Positions 1 to 5,726 are shown, numbered from the stretch's first letter. The stretch is DNA of 7,594 bases from Sulfurospirillum sp. UBA1314 (GCA_002307095.1 DBTO01000141.1:1-7594), one strand, 5' to 3'. Translations and numbers: made by a program. Notes: generated from the sequence alone by a model not told the origin.

Positions 1-80
1 ATTCCATTAAAACATTTTATTCAATTTTTTTGAGCTTTTTACTTCGATTTTATCGCCTCAAACTCAAGAAGATATCAAAA

Positions 81-86
81 ATTATA
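81..86 (-). promoter_or_regulatory. Leftward TATAAT box, likely promoter of a gene outside the window
   Basis: Read on the minus strand, this is GTTATAAT, the same extended form seen at the chemoreceptor and toxin-antitoxin promoters. It points left, out of the window. An ATG exists on the minus strand at 5-7 but has no ribosome binding site before it, so the gene start probably lies further left. A divergent gene is inferred, not seen. Confidence 0.35.
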
Positions 87-152
87 ACATAAAATAACCT
101 TGCCCCCGCAGAGGCTTAAAAATCCCATAGAATTTTCAAAGTTTAACCTAGG

Positions 153-158
153 TAAAAT
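153..158 (+). promoter_or_regulatory. Possible -10 box for the yajR-yqaA-rof operon
   Basis: TAAAAT lies about 37 bases before the first start codon in an AT-rich leader. No -35 box is evident, which is usual for sigma70 promoters of Campylobacterota. TATATC at 168-173 is a weaker alternative. The ribosome binding site is GAGGA at 179-183, 11 bases before the ATG, which is slightly long. This is a weak call made from position and base content only. Confidence 0.3.
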
Positions 159-194
159 TGTCACTTCTATATCTCTTCGAGGATTATCAGACTG

Positions 195-1511
195 ATGTTT
201 AAAACTATTTTTCCCCTTAGCCTTATCATTTCGCTCCGTTTCTTAGGTCTCTTTATCGTCCTACCCGTCCTCTCCGTTTACGCACTGCATCTGGAAGGAT
301 CTAACGAATTTTTAGTGGGTATCACCATCGGTGGTTACGCGCTGACGCAGATGTTACTTCAAATTCCTTTTGGCATTATGTCCGACAAGATTGGGCGCAA
401 AATTACCATTTTTATTGGACTGGTTATCTTTCTTGTAGGCTCTTTGGTGTGTGCGTACAGCACCACGATTTACGGTCTGATGATCGGACGTTTCTTGCAA
501 GGTGCCGCGGCGATTGGTGCTGTGGGAACGGCGATGATCAGCGACATGGTCAAAGAAGAGGTTCGTGGACACGCGATGGCGATCATGGGGGGCTGTATTG
601 CCGCGAGTTTTGCCATATCGATGATGCTAGGCTCCGTGATCGGTGGCTATTATGGGGTCGATAAACTCTTTTTTATCACCGCGGCTCTCTCTGCGTTTGC
701 AATGGTTGTGCTCTATACTAAAGTGCCCAATCCTCCAAAGATTATTCACAATTATGGTGCTGATGAGACAGAGCTCAAACACATTTTAAAAGACCGCAAC
801 CTCATGAACATGAACATCACCAATCTGCTGCAAAAAGGGATGATGACCTTAGCGTTTATGGTCATTCCCATCATTATGGTGCAACAGTTTGGCTTTGAGA
901 AGAAGGAGCTTTGGATGGTTTATCTTCCAGCAATGCTTTGTGGCATTTTAGCGATGGGTCCTTCGGCGATTTTAGGGGAGAAAAAACACCGCTCCAAAGA
1001 GATGCTCATGATCGGTGTCGCACTCTTTGCGATCAGCTACGTGATGATGGGCTACGCGCACAAAGCGCCATGGTTTATCGTGGGTGTGGTCATCTTCTTC
1101 ATCGGCTTTAACATGCACGAGCCGCTCATGCAGTCTATGGCAAGTAAATACGCGAAAGTCCACCAAAAAGGCGCAGCACTAGGCGTTTTCAACACGTTTG
1201 GTTACGCAGGAACGTTCATTGGTGGCGTTTTTGGTGGGTATTTCTTGCAACACTTTGGCATTATGGAAATCGCTTGGGTTATCTTTATCACCTGTATTCT
1301 CTGGCTGTTTTTAATAGCCGCACTTAAAAATCCAAGCCACAACAAAAACATCTATTTACCGTATGGCGAATTTGATCTTTCACGTGTGGATCATCTCAAA
1401 GGGCTTAAAGGCATCGTCGAGTGGTACCGCAACGAGAGTGAGCAGATATTGGTCGTCAAATACGATGCCAACCTCACCGATAAAGAGACGATTGTCGCGG
1501 TCATCTCCTAA
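195..1511 (+). CDS. yajR: YajR-type MFS transporter with C-terminal ferredoxin-like domain
   Basis: This is a 438-residue inner-membrane transporter of the major facilitator superfamily, probably a proton-driven exporter; its substrate cannot be told from sequence. The N-terminal stretch SLRFLGLFIVLPVLSVY closely follows E. coli YajR (SLRMLGMFMVLPVL). Loop 2-3 carries MFS motif A at residues 60-69 (G..SDK.GRK). GRFLQG (98-103) and the hydrophobic pattern fit two six-helix bundles split by the charged loop near 180-205. After the last helix (about 360-376) comes a soluble tail (about 384-438, with LKGLKGI and ILVVKYDANLTD) that matches the position and character of the YAM domain of YajR. This tail separates it from plain MFS drug exporters. 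The ATG at 195 sits just before the family's conserved first helix. It is the first gene of a three-gene operon; the next gene starts 3 bases after the stop, in the same frame. Confidence 0.85.
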   Translation: MFKTIFPLSLIISLRFLGLFIVLPVLSVYALHLEGSNEFLVGITIGGYALTQMLLQIPFGIMSDKIGRKITIFIGLVIFLVGSLVCAYSTTIYGLMIGRFLQGAAAIGAVGTAMISDMVKEEVRGHAMAIMGGCIAASFAISMMLGSVIGGYYGVDKLFFITAALSAFAMVVLYTKVPNPPKIIHNYGADETELKHILKDRNLMNMNITNLLQKGMMTLAFMVIPIIMVQQFGFEKKELWMVYLPAMLCGILAMGPSAILGEKKHRSKEMLMIGVALFAISYVMMGYAHKAPWFIVGVVIFFIGFNMHEPLMQSMASKYAKVHQKGAALGVFNTFGYAGTFIGGVFGGYFLQHFGIMEIAWVIFITCILWLFLIAALKNPSHNKNIYLPYGEFDLSRVDHLKGLKGIVEWYRNESEQILVVKYDANLTDKETIVAVIS

Positions 1512-1514
1512 TCC

Positions 1515-1937
1515 GTGAGTTTTCTCTCCCTTTTTTTCACAAGCTTCGCCTCCGCCACGCTACTGCCCGGTGGAAGCGAAGCCCTTTTTATCTATCTTCT
1601 CAATGAACATTTAGACCCTTTTTTACTCTTAAGTGTCGCTACACTCGGCAATACATTGGGCTCTTGTGTCAATTATATCTTAGGCAAATACGCCACATCG
1701 TTCGCCCTGCGCAAAAACTATATGAACGAAAAACACCTTCAAAAAGCCTCCTCCATTTTTGAAAAATACGGCGCATGGAGCCTGCTCTTTTCATGGCTCC
1801 CCATCATCGGCGATCCACTCACCTTTGTTGCTGGCATCGTGCGTTATACGTGGTGGAAGTTTGTCATCATCGTCGCATTTGCCAAATTGGCGCGGTATGG
1901 GTTTGTTTATCTTGGATTTTTGGCGGTAACCCAATGA
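1515..1937 (+). CDS. yqaA: YqaA family (DedA/SNARE-associated-like) membrane protein
   Basis: This 140-residue small integral membrane protein has almost the length of E. coli YqaA (142 aa) and aligns over its whole span. Shared motifs are SFxSATLLPGxSE (residues 10-22), GNTLG (45-49), the SWLPIIGDPL..VAG.R segment (93-110, matching SWMPVVGDLLCLLAG in E. coli) and AKLARY (123-128). DedA relatives include lipid flippases or transporters needed for membrane homeostasis, but YqaA itself has no settled function. The start is GTG, the first possible start after the yajR stop, and it leaves the conserved N-terminus intact. There is no clear Shine-Dalgarno sequence, so translation is probably coupled to yajR. 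The stop overlaps the next start (ATGA). Confidence 0.8.
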   Translation: MSFLSLFFTSFASATLLPGGSEALFIYLLNEHLDPFLLLSVATLGNTLGSCVNYILGKYATSFALRKNYMNEKHLQKASSIFEKYGAWSLLFSWLPIIGDPLTFVAGIVRYTWWKFVIIVAFAKLARYGFVYLGFLAVTQ

Positions 1938-2164
1938 ACTCACCCATCTCCTGCGAGTTTTACGACCAACTGATGGTCGTGATTCAGAGAAAAATTCCTT
2001 CCACGATTGTCTATCTGGAAAACGAGCAAACCACCACGATTAAAGGCATTGTCACAGAATTGATGATGATCGAGTATGAAGAGTTTTTAATGCTCAAAGG
2101 TGGAAAAAAGATCCATCTCCAGAGCATTTTTTCGTTAAATGGCAAAAAGCACAAAGAGGGGTAA
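1934..2164 (+). CDS. rof: Rof/YaeO-like Rho-binding antiterminator family protein
   Basis: This 76-residue soluble protein begins at an ATG that overlaps the yqaA stop codon (ATGA), which argues for translational coupling and settles the start; the frame is open further upstream inside yqaA, but that part is antisense-like shadow. The N-terminal motif PISCEFYDQL (residues 4-13) matches the Rof signature (PINCDDYDNLE in E. coli). The later part (EEFLMLKGGKKIHLQSIFS, 49-67) matches the C-terminal strands of the Rof Sm-like barrel (EYLVV...ELRLDKITSF). E. coli Rof binds Rho and blocks its RNA loading, reducing termination. That role is inferred here from family resemblance alone. Some acidic residues of the E. 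coli interface are replaced. An unrelated Sm/SH3-like barrel protein is the alternative. Confidence 0.6.
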   Translation: MNSPISCEFYDQLMVVIQRKIPSTIVYLENEQTTTIKGIVTELMMIEYEEFLMLKGGKKIHLQSIFSLNGKKHKEG

Positions 2165-2167
2165 ACG

Positions 2168-2181
2168 CTTTACATGTAAAG
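2168..2181. repeat. 14-bp perfect palindrome CTTTACATGTAAAG, copy 1
   Basis: This is a perfect 14-bp palindrome starting 4 bases after the rof stop codon. The 12-bp core TTTACATGTAAA recurs at 3014-3025 and 5696-5707. No T-run follows, and a loop would have to be taken out of the arms, so it is not a good intrinsic terminator. It may be a dimer-binding operator or a short interspersed genomic palindrome. Confidence 0.7.
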
Positions 2182-2220
2182 ATATTCTCAATGATTTACG
2201 AATCGTTAACAGAAGAGATT

Positions 2221-2226
2221 TATAAT
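2221..2226 (+). promoter_or_regulatory. -10 box of the exported-protein gene
   Basis: A consensus TATAAT lies 31 bases before the ATG at 2258. It overlaps the upstream in-frame ATG at 2225. A transcript started from it would begin near 2233 and exclude that ATG, so the promoter supports the start at 2258. Confidence 0.5.
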
Positions 2227-2257
2227 GGTTAAGATACGAATTTTTGGAGCTCAAACA

Positions 2258-2698
2258 ATGTTTTACCACCTTCAATCAAACCTAAAAACCCCTTCTATCC
2301 TTGTTATTTTTGGTCTATTTTCGTTAAGTGCACCCTCGCTTTTTGGTGCAGGGTACATCTTACCAAGTGGCACCGTTGTGTATGATAACACACCCGATCA
2401 AACGATCTACCGAGTCGAAAAAGTCTCTCCGATGCCTCCTTCCGATGCACCATCACACATGATCGTAGAAAGCGCTCCTATGCAAACCACACGCGTTATT
2501 GTCGAAGATAGAGTCGTCACGTATGATAACCCTGTGATTATTAGAGAGCGCATTATTGATAGGGGACCAGTGTATGACGTTGTCGATGCGGCAGGTACTG
2601 TCCTCTTTTTTGGACTTTTGTATGATGCTATGGGGCATGGATTTTACCATTATGGCCCACATGGACATCATGATCGTTTTGATCGGTACGGCAGATAA
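2258..2698 (+). CDS. Exported hypothetical protein with His-rich C-terminus
   Basis: I do not recognise this 146-residue protein. The start was put at 2258 because GGAG (2246-2249) lies 8 bases before it. The in-frame ATG at 2225 overlaps a TATAAT box and would push the signal peptide away from the N-terminus. Residues 1-31 look like a Sec signal peptide: a Lys at position 10, the hydrophobic run ILVIFGLFSL and a likely cut near LFGA. The mature part has no cysteine. It contains two similar strands, TVVYDN (39-44) and VVTYDN (86-91), each followed by a charged beta-like stretch. It ends in a hydrophobic glycine-containing segment (110-124) and a tail rich in His, Gly and Tyr (127-146; five His within 127-138). 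The tail could bind metal, which is inference. It would act in the periplasm or at the membrane. Confidence 0.6.
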   Translation: MFYHLQSNLKTPSILVIFGLFSLSAPSLFGAGYILPSGTVVYDNTPDQTIYRVEKVSPMPPSDAPSHMIVESAPMQTTRVIVEDRVVTYDNPVIIRERIIDRGPVYDVVDAAGTVLFFGLLYDAMGHGFYHYGPHGHHDRFDRYGR

Positions 2699-2707
2699 TT
2701 ATGTAAA

Positions 2708-2914
2708 CTAAACCTCATTCCCTTCAATAGAATTGATGCGAATCTCCACCGCATCGTCATTTTTTGAGGCAATGACAATTTCGATAGGGCGACAGCAGAC
2801 ATAGCAGTCTTCAACATAACTCTCACCCACTTCGCAACTGGGTTCAATAAAAATGGAAAAATTTCCCCAGCAATAAGGGCAGGTTATCGTTTTTTCAAAT
2901 AATGCGTTATTCAT
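2708..2914 (-). CDS. CPXCG motif-containing cysteine-rich protein
   Basis: This 68-residue protein has the layout of the small CPXCG family. A Cys pair at residues 12 and 15 (CPYC) is followed about 20 residues later by YVEDCYVCCRPIEI (33-46), the family hallmark, with Cys 37, 40 and 41. The paired motifs suggest a zinc ribbon; the cellular role of the family is unknown. The residue after the first pair is Trp (CPYCW) where the family normally has Gly. An additional Cys is at 27. The ribosome binding site GAAAGG is 5 bases before the ATG, and a -10 box lies upstream at 2940-2945. The gene converges on the exported-protein gene with only 9 bases between the stop codons. Confidence 0.8.
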   Translation of the reverse strand: MNNALFEKTITCPYCWGNFSIFIEPSCEVGESYVEDCYVCCRPIEIVIASKNDDAVEIRINSIEGNEV

Positions 2915-2939
2915 AAGAACCTTTCAGAAATGTGGTTTA

Positions 2940-2960
2940 ATTCTAACGCATTTTGAGTTA
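2940..2960 (-). promoter_or_regulatory. Promoter of the CPXCG gene with imperfect inverted repeat
   Basis: On the minus strand, TAGAAT (2940-2945) forms a -10 box 25 bases before the start codon. It is preceded by AAAATGCGT, the same sequence that precedes the toxin-antitoxin -10 box. The stretch 2944-2960 is TAACGCA-TTT-TGAGTTA on the plus strand: the 17-bp inverted repeat of 5631-5647 with one mismatch. Confidence 0.5.
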
Positions 2961-3013
2961 AAATGTATCTCAATCCTTAAGCAATTGTTGCGTTTCATAG
3001 CAAAGACAGAGGC

Positions 3014-3025
3014 TTTACATGTAAA
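3014..3025. repeat. 12-bp palindrome TTTACATGTAAA, copy 2
   Basis: This is a perfect 12-bp palindrome (with flanks, C before and A after). It sits between the divergently oriented CPXCG gene and the chemoreceptor gene, about 100 bases upstream of the CPXCG start and 150 upstream of the chemoreceptor. Because it is not downstream of any visible gene, it cannot be simply a 3' end element. Confidence 0.7.
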
Positions 3026-3125
3026 AGAATACCCATCACGCAAAGGTGTGTTTCTCTTTTTACCCACATAATTCATTTTTTTCCCCATCAATAGATTTTC
3101 TCTCCACTTTCACCCACCTATCCGT

Positions 3126-3131
3126 TATAAT
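3126..3131 (+). promoter_or_regulatory. -10 box of the chemoreceptor gene
   Basis: TATAAT in the context CCGTTATAATC lies 35 bases before the chosen start. The GTTATAAT form matches the toxin-antitoxin promoter and the leftward box at 81-88. AT-rich runs lie further upstream and no -35 box is clear. Confidence 0.6.
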
Positions 3132-3166
3132 CTTTAGATTGTAGCAAGATTAAAAAAGGGGTGTAT

Positions 3167-4771
3167 GTGATTAATCTGAGTACCATCAAAGGGAAATTAG
3201 CTGTTTTATCGATTCTGAGTTTTATAACGTATTCATCGATAGGATACATATCGTACAACAATAACCAACAAGCGAAAATGATAACGATACGACTGTTAAA
3301 AGTAGGAGAAATTCAAGCGCTTTCAAGTGAAACATCGGCAGATTTACGTGGATTTAGACTTTTTTTAGAGCAGAGCTTTTTAGATAAATTTAAAAAAGAT
3401 GCAGATGCTATCGTCAAAAAACTCGACGAGCTCTCTGCCATTTTGAGTGATGAGGCTCTTAAAAAGAAACTGGTCAATTTATCGCATGAATATCAAAAAT
3501 GGAATGACGTACGCTACGCCATATCAGAAATAATTATTAAAAATAAAGAAAACGTCAAAACCAAAGCCTTTCAAGAGAGTGCGGAAGGTAAAACACTTGC
3601 GGAACTGACTAAAACATCCAACACGTTAAAAGATAGTATTCAAGACGAGCAAGACACACTTTTGCACCTTATTCAAACAAACAATTTAGAAGAGATGGAT
3701 AGCAACACAACTAAGATAGTGAGTATTATCTTTGTGAGTATTGTCTTTATCATGAGCATTTTTTATTTTATAGCCAAAAATATCGTCACCTCCATTAAAA
3801 ATTTAGGCATCAGCGTTCAAAACATAACGCACAATAAAGATTTTACACAAGACATCTCTATTAAAGGAAACGATGAATTGGCGCAGATGAGCATCCAACT
3901 GAATGAGCTGATTACGATGCTTCGCCAGTCCTTCCATACGATCAATCTCTTGCTCACCAGCAATGTCGCCGTTTCAGAAGCATTTTCGACCACGACATCT
4001 TTTATCAAAAAATCCGTAGACGAAGAGTCAAAAGTCATTGTCGATGTCACAGCCCATTCCGACACGATGAAAAGAGGCATGGAAATCTCGTCCAATGAAG
4101 CGAAAAATATTCTTGAAAAAGCCATCGCTACGGGAGAAAATATGCAAGAGGTTAAAAAATCACTCTCGTACACAATCGAACAGTTGGATATAACGTCTCA
4201 AATAGAATCCGACATCAATACCAATCTCCACACGCTCTCCGAAGAAGCAGCGCAGGTTAAGGAGGTTATTACAATTATATCCGATATTGCCGATCAAACG
4301 AATTTATTGGCGTTAAATGCTGCTATCGAAGCAGCACGCGCAGGAGAACACGGGCGTGGTTTTGCGGTTGTTGCCGATGAAGTGCGAAAATTGGCGGAGC
4401 GTACGCAAAAAAGCTTAGTCGATACCAATGCAACGATCAATATTATCGTGCAATCGGTCAATGACATTTCCGATAAAATGAACCAAAATATCAAGCGCAT
4501 TCAAAACCTTGTTACATCCTCCAATACAGTCAATTCCAACACAGATATAACAGCCCACACGCTAACCGATACGGTGGATTTGATCCAAAAACTCTACACA
4601 GATGCTCAAACGAATGTACAAACAACAAGCACCATCATCCATCAAATCCATCTCATTAGTTCCCTCTCCACAAACAATACAAAAAGTGCCGAAGAGATCT
4701 CTGCGTCTGCCAATGAATTGTGTCAAATGACGGTAAAACTCAAAGAAGAAATTTCAGTGTATAAAACATAA
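3167..4771 (+). CDS. Methyl-accepting chemotaxis protein (transmembrane chemoreceptor)
   Basis: This receptor of about 534 residues controls the CheA/CheW kinase and so the flagellar motor. Residues here are counted from the upstream GTG at 3161. The first membrane helix is at 12-30 and the second at 186-205. Between them is a helical periplasmic sensor of about 150 residues, resembling four-helix-bundle or CHASE3 sensors (DLRGFRLFL at 61-69); its ligand is unknown. A HAMP linker follows (about 206-258), then a long coiled coil. The hairpin tip that binds CheA/CheW is almost canonical: SDIADQTNLLALNAAIEAAR (374-393), then AGEHGRGFAVVADEVRKLAE. There is no C-terminal CheR/CheB docking pentapeptide. 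I prefer GTG 3167 to GTG 3161 because the ribosome binding site AGGGG (3157-3161) overlaps the earlier start and is correctly spaced from the later one. It appears to be a single-gene transcript. Confidence 0.93.
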   Translation: MINLSTIKGKLAVLSILSFITYSSIGYISYNNNQQAKMITIRLLKVGEIQALSSETSADLRGFRLFLEQSFLDKFKKDADAIVKKLDELSAILSDEALKKKLVNLSHEYQKWNDVRYAISEIIIKNKENVKTKAFQESAEGKTLAELTKTSNTLKDSIQDEQDTLLHLIQTNNLEEMDSNTTKIVSIIFVSIVFIMSIFYFIAKNIVTSIKNLGISVQNITHNKDFTQDISIKGNDELAQMSIQLNELITMLRQSFHTINLLLTSNVAVSEAFSTTTSFIKKSVDEESKVIVDVTAHSDTMKRGMEISSNEAKNILEKAIATGENMQEVKKSLSYTIEQLDITSQIESDINTNLHTLSEEAAQVKEVITIISDIADQTNLLALNAAIEAARAGEHGRGFAVVADEVRKLAERTQKSLVDTNATINIIVQSVNDISDKMNQNIKRIQNLVTSSNTVNSNTDITAHTLTDTVDLIQKLYTDAQTNVQTTSTIIHQIHLISSLSTNNTKSAEEISASANELCQMTVKLKEEISVYKT

Positions 4772-5059
4772 AGTGTCTGTCCGCAATGTACGAAAGGGTA
4801 AGCGATATTGCGGAGGCACGCCTTGTATGATTCTCTTCGCCTCTTCTTTGCTCAAGGTATCGTTAAAAAAGAGTGTGCAAAAGGAGATGGTCTCTTGGCT
4901 TGATGATTGCTACGCTTTTATTATGTGCAGGCCACGCATCGGCGATACGTTCGATTGAGTCTGGAATATTGGTATGCGTCATGTTTACAAATATTTGGTT
5001 TGCGAAGAGCAATGGGGAGCCAGCATCACCCGACCTTACACGTCCAACAATACCACATC
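4754..5059 (-). pseudogene. Possible decayed minus-strand gene, unidentified
   Basis: Bases 4772-5117 hold no intact gene. On the minus strand one frame is open from just below 5060 to a stop at 4863 (about 65 codons; it includes GIVGRVRSGDAGS, an internal ATG at 4982, then IPDSIERIADAWPAHNKS). A second frame, one base on, is open from 4909 to a stop at 4754 (51 codons; TLSKEEAKRIIQGVPPQYRL). The two overlap, each reads like ordinary protein with balanced codons, and neither has a ribosome binding site or a good start. A frameshifted or truncated gene is the simplest reading. The second frame runs 18 bases into the end of the chemoreceptor gene, so its stop is probably not the original. I do not recognise the family. 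Chance open frames remain possible. Confidence 0.3.
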
Positions 5060-5117
5060 CACCATCTTATCTTTTCAATTTTCTAAATATCTGCTTCTGT
5101 CTTTAATTGTTTAATGG

Positions 5118-5366
5118 CTATTTATAGTGATTTGTAAACACCACTATCTCTATCATGCTCGTATCTATATAAATAAAAATGGCTCTGTATTTTTTATCGA
5201 GCCTAAAAGAGTAAATCAGTCTCTCTTTTGGTTCAAGAAGTTCTGTATTTAATGAGGGATGAAAGGGGTTGTTTTCAAAAAGTTTTTTTGCTTTTTCAAA
5301 TTTTTTCGTTAGATTATGTTCTCTTAGATACGCTTCTAAATCACCTCTTAAAGATTTAATGTGCAT
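5118..5366 (-). CDS. RelE/ParE-family toxin of a type II toxin-antitoxin system
   Basis: This 82-residue protein has the small RelE/ParE toxin fold. It has an N-terminal helical part (residues 5-32), then the conserved core FHPSLNTELL (35-44), YSFRLDKKYRAIFIY (52-66) and a C-terminal strand ending in IVVFTNHYK (74-82). The HPSL...L.....YSFR....YR pattern and a terminal His-Tyr fit RelE-like mRNA interferases; catalytic residues in this superfamily vary, so whether it cuts ribosome-bound mRNA or acts otherwise cannot be decided. The ATG lies inside the antitoxin gene (11-base overlap) and has no strong ribosome binding site, so its translation is probably coupled to the antitoxin. The gene is AT-rich compared with moeA and yajR, consistent with acquisition by transfer. 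Confidence 0.75.
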   Translation of the reverse strand: MHIKSLRGDLEAYLREHNLTKKFEKAKKLFENNPFHPSLNTELLEPKERLIYSFRLDKKYRAIFIYIDTSMIEIVVFTNHYK

Positions 5367-5595
5367 GGTAAACAGAACTTTTTTTCAAACCATTTTCAAG
5401 GTCTTTTAAAAATTCATCCGAATAATTTTCCTTTTTAAAATCACTCATGACATGCGTCAAATCATCTTTTTTGAACTTTTTAAAATAAAGCTCTTTTTCG
5501 ACAATCTTGTTTTTGATTTCCTCAATTTCATTGAGATTCATTTGCGAAATAAGATTTAAAATGTGTGGCAATGATATATCAACCGCTATTTGCAC
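5356..5595 (-). CDS. Putative antitoxin partner of the RelE/ParE-like toxin
   Basis: This 79-residue protein lies directly before the toxin and overlaps it by 11 bases, the usual antitoxin-first order. The start is GTG, chosen because AAAGGAG lies 5-6 bases upstream (about 5601-5607). Residues 1-30 (DISLPHILNLISQMNLNEIEE) predict a strand followed by two short helices, like the N-terminal part of small antitoxins of the DUF2281/PHD-like kind, but I cannot assign a family. The C-terminal half is very rich in Lys, Asp and Glu (KKFKKDDLTHVMSDFKKENY) and is probably the flexible part that wraps the toxin. Function is inferred mainly from the neighbour and the operon structure. An inverted repeat over the promoter suggests autoregulation. 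Confidence 0.6.
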   Translation of the reverse strand: MQIAVDISLPHILNLISQMNLNEIEEIKNKIVEKELYFKKFKKDDLTHVMSDFKKENYSDEFLKDLENGLKKSSVYHAH

Positions 5596-5626
5596 GATAA
5601 TCTCCTTTGTCTTTGATAATCTGTCA

Positions 5627-5647
5627 ATTATAACGCATTTTGCGTTA
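5627..5647 (-). promoter_or_regulatory. Toxin-antitoxin promoter with overlapping inverted repeat (likely operator)
   Basis: On the minus strand, TATAAT (5627-5632) is a consensus -10 box 32 bases before the antitoxin GTG. The perfect inverted repeat TAACGCA-TTT-TGCGTTA (5631-5647) overlaps its upstream edge. A palindrome over the -10 box is the classic site where an antitoxin or toxin-antitoxin complex represses its own operon. A near-identical repeat over the CPXCG promoter (2944-2960) means it could instead be a site for a more general regulator, or simply a shared promoter form. Confidence 0.55.
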
Positions 5648-5695
5648 ATTCTTAGCTCAGACTTTGAATAAGGAAGGCTGAACTGATTGTTTTTC

Positions 5696-5707
5696 TTTAC
5701 ATGTAAA
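5696..5707. repeat. 12-bp palindrome TTTACATGTAAA, copy 3
   Basis: This is a perfect 12-bp palindrome between the toxin-antitoxin promoter and the 3' end of the monooxygenase-fold gene, 19 bases past the latter's stop codon. Its flanks (C before, A after) are identical to those of copy 2. Read on the minus strand it is followed by GAAAAAC rather than T residues, so it is not a standard terminator for that gene. Confidence 0.7.
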
Positions 5708-5726
5708 ATATTCCTTAACCGTTCAC

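Noticed and set aside
1775..1933. Long upstream extension of the Rof-like gene inside yqaA
   Set aside because: This part lies in another frame of the conserved yqaA gene and reads like shadow sequence (Cys/His/Arg-rich). The ATGA overlap at 1934 is the natural start.
2186..2210. Imperfect palindrome around ACGAATCGT upstream of the exported-protein promoter as an operator
   Set aside because: The arms are only four exact base pairs with one extra mismatch-free pair at best, and it has no second copy in the window.
2225..2257. Upstream ATG at 2225 as the start of the exported-protein gene
   Set aside because: It overlaps a TATAAT box, would add 11 residues before the signal peptide, and has a poorer ribosome binding site than the ATG at 2258 with GGAG 8 bases before it.
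4780..4814. 8-bp inverted repeat (TCCGCAAT ... ATTGCGGA) with a 19-base loop just after the chemoreceptor stop codon, as a terminator
   Set aside because: The loop is long, there is no T-run on either side, and the arms fall within the stretch that reads as protein on the minus strand. Chance is more likely.
4773..5106. Plus-strand open frames after the chemoreceptor (4773-4958 and 4873-5106)
   Set aside because: They are short, lack recognisable motifs, and are rich in residues typical of shadow frames. The minus-strand frames over the same bases read more like protein.
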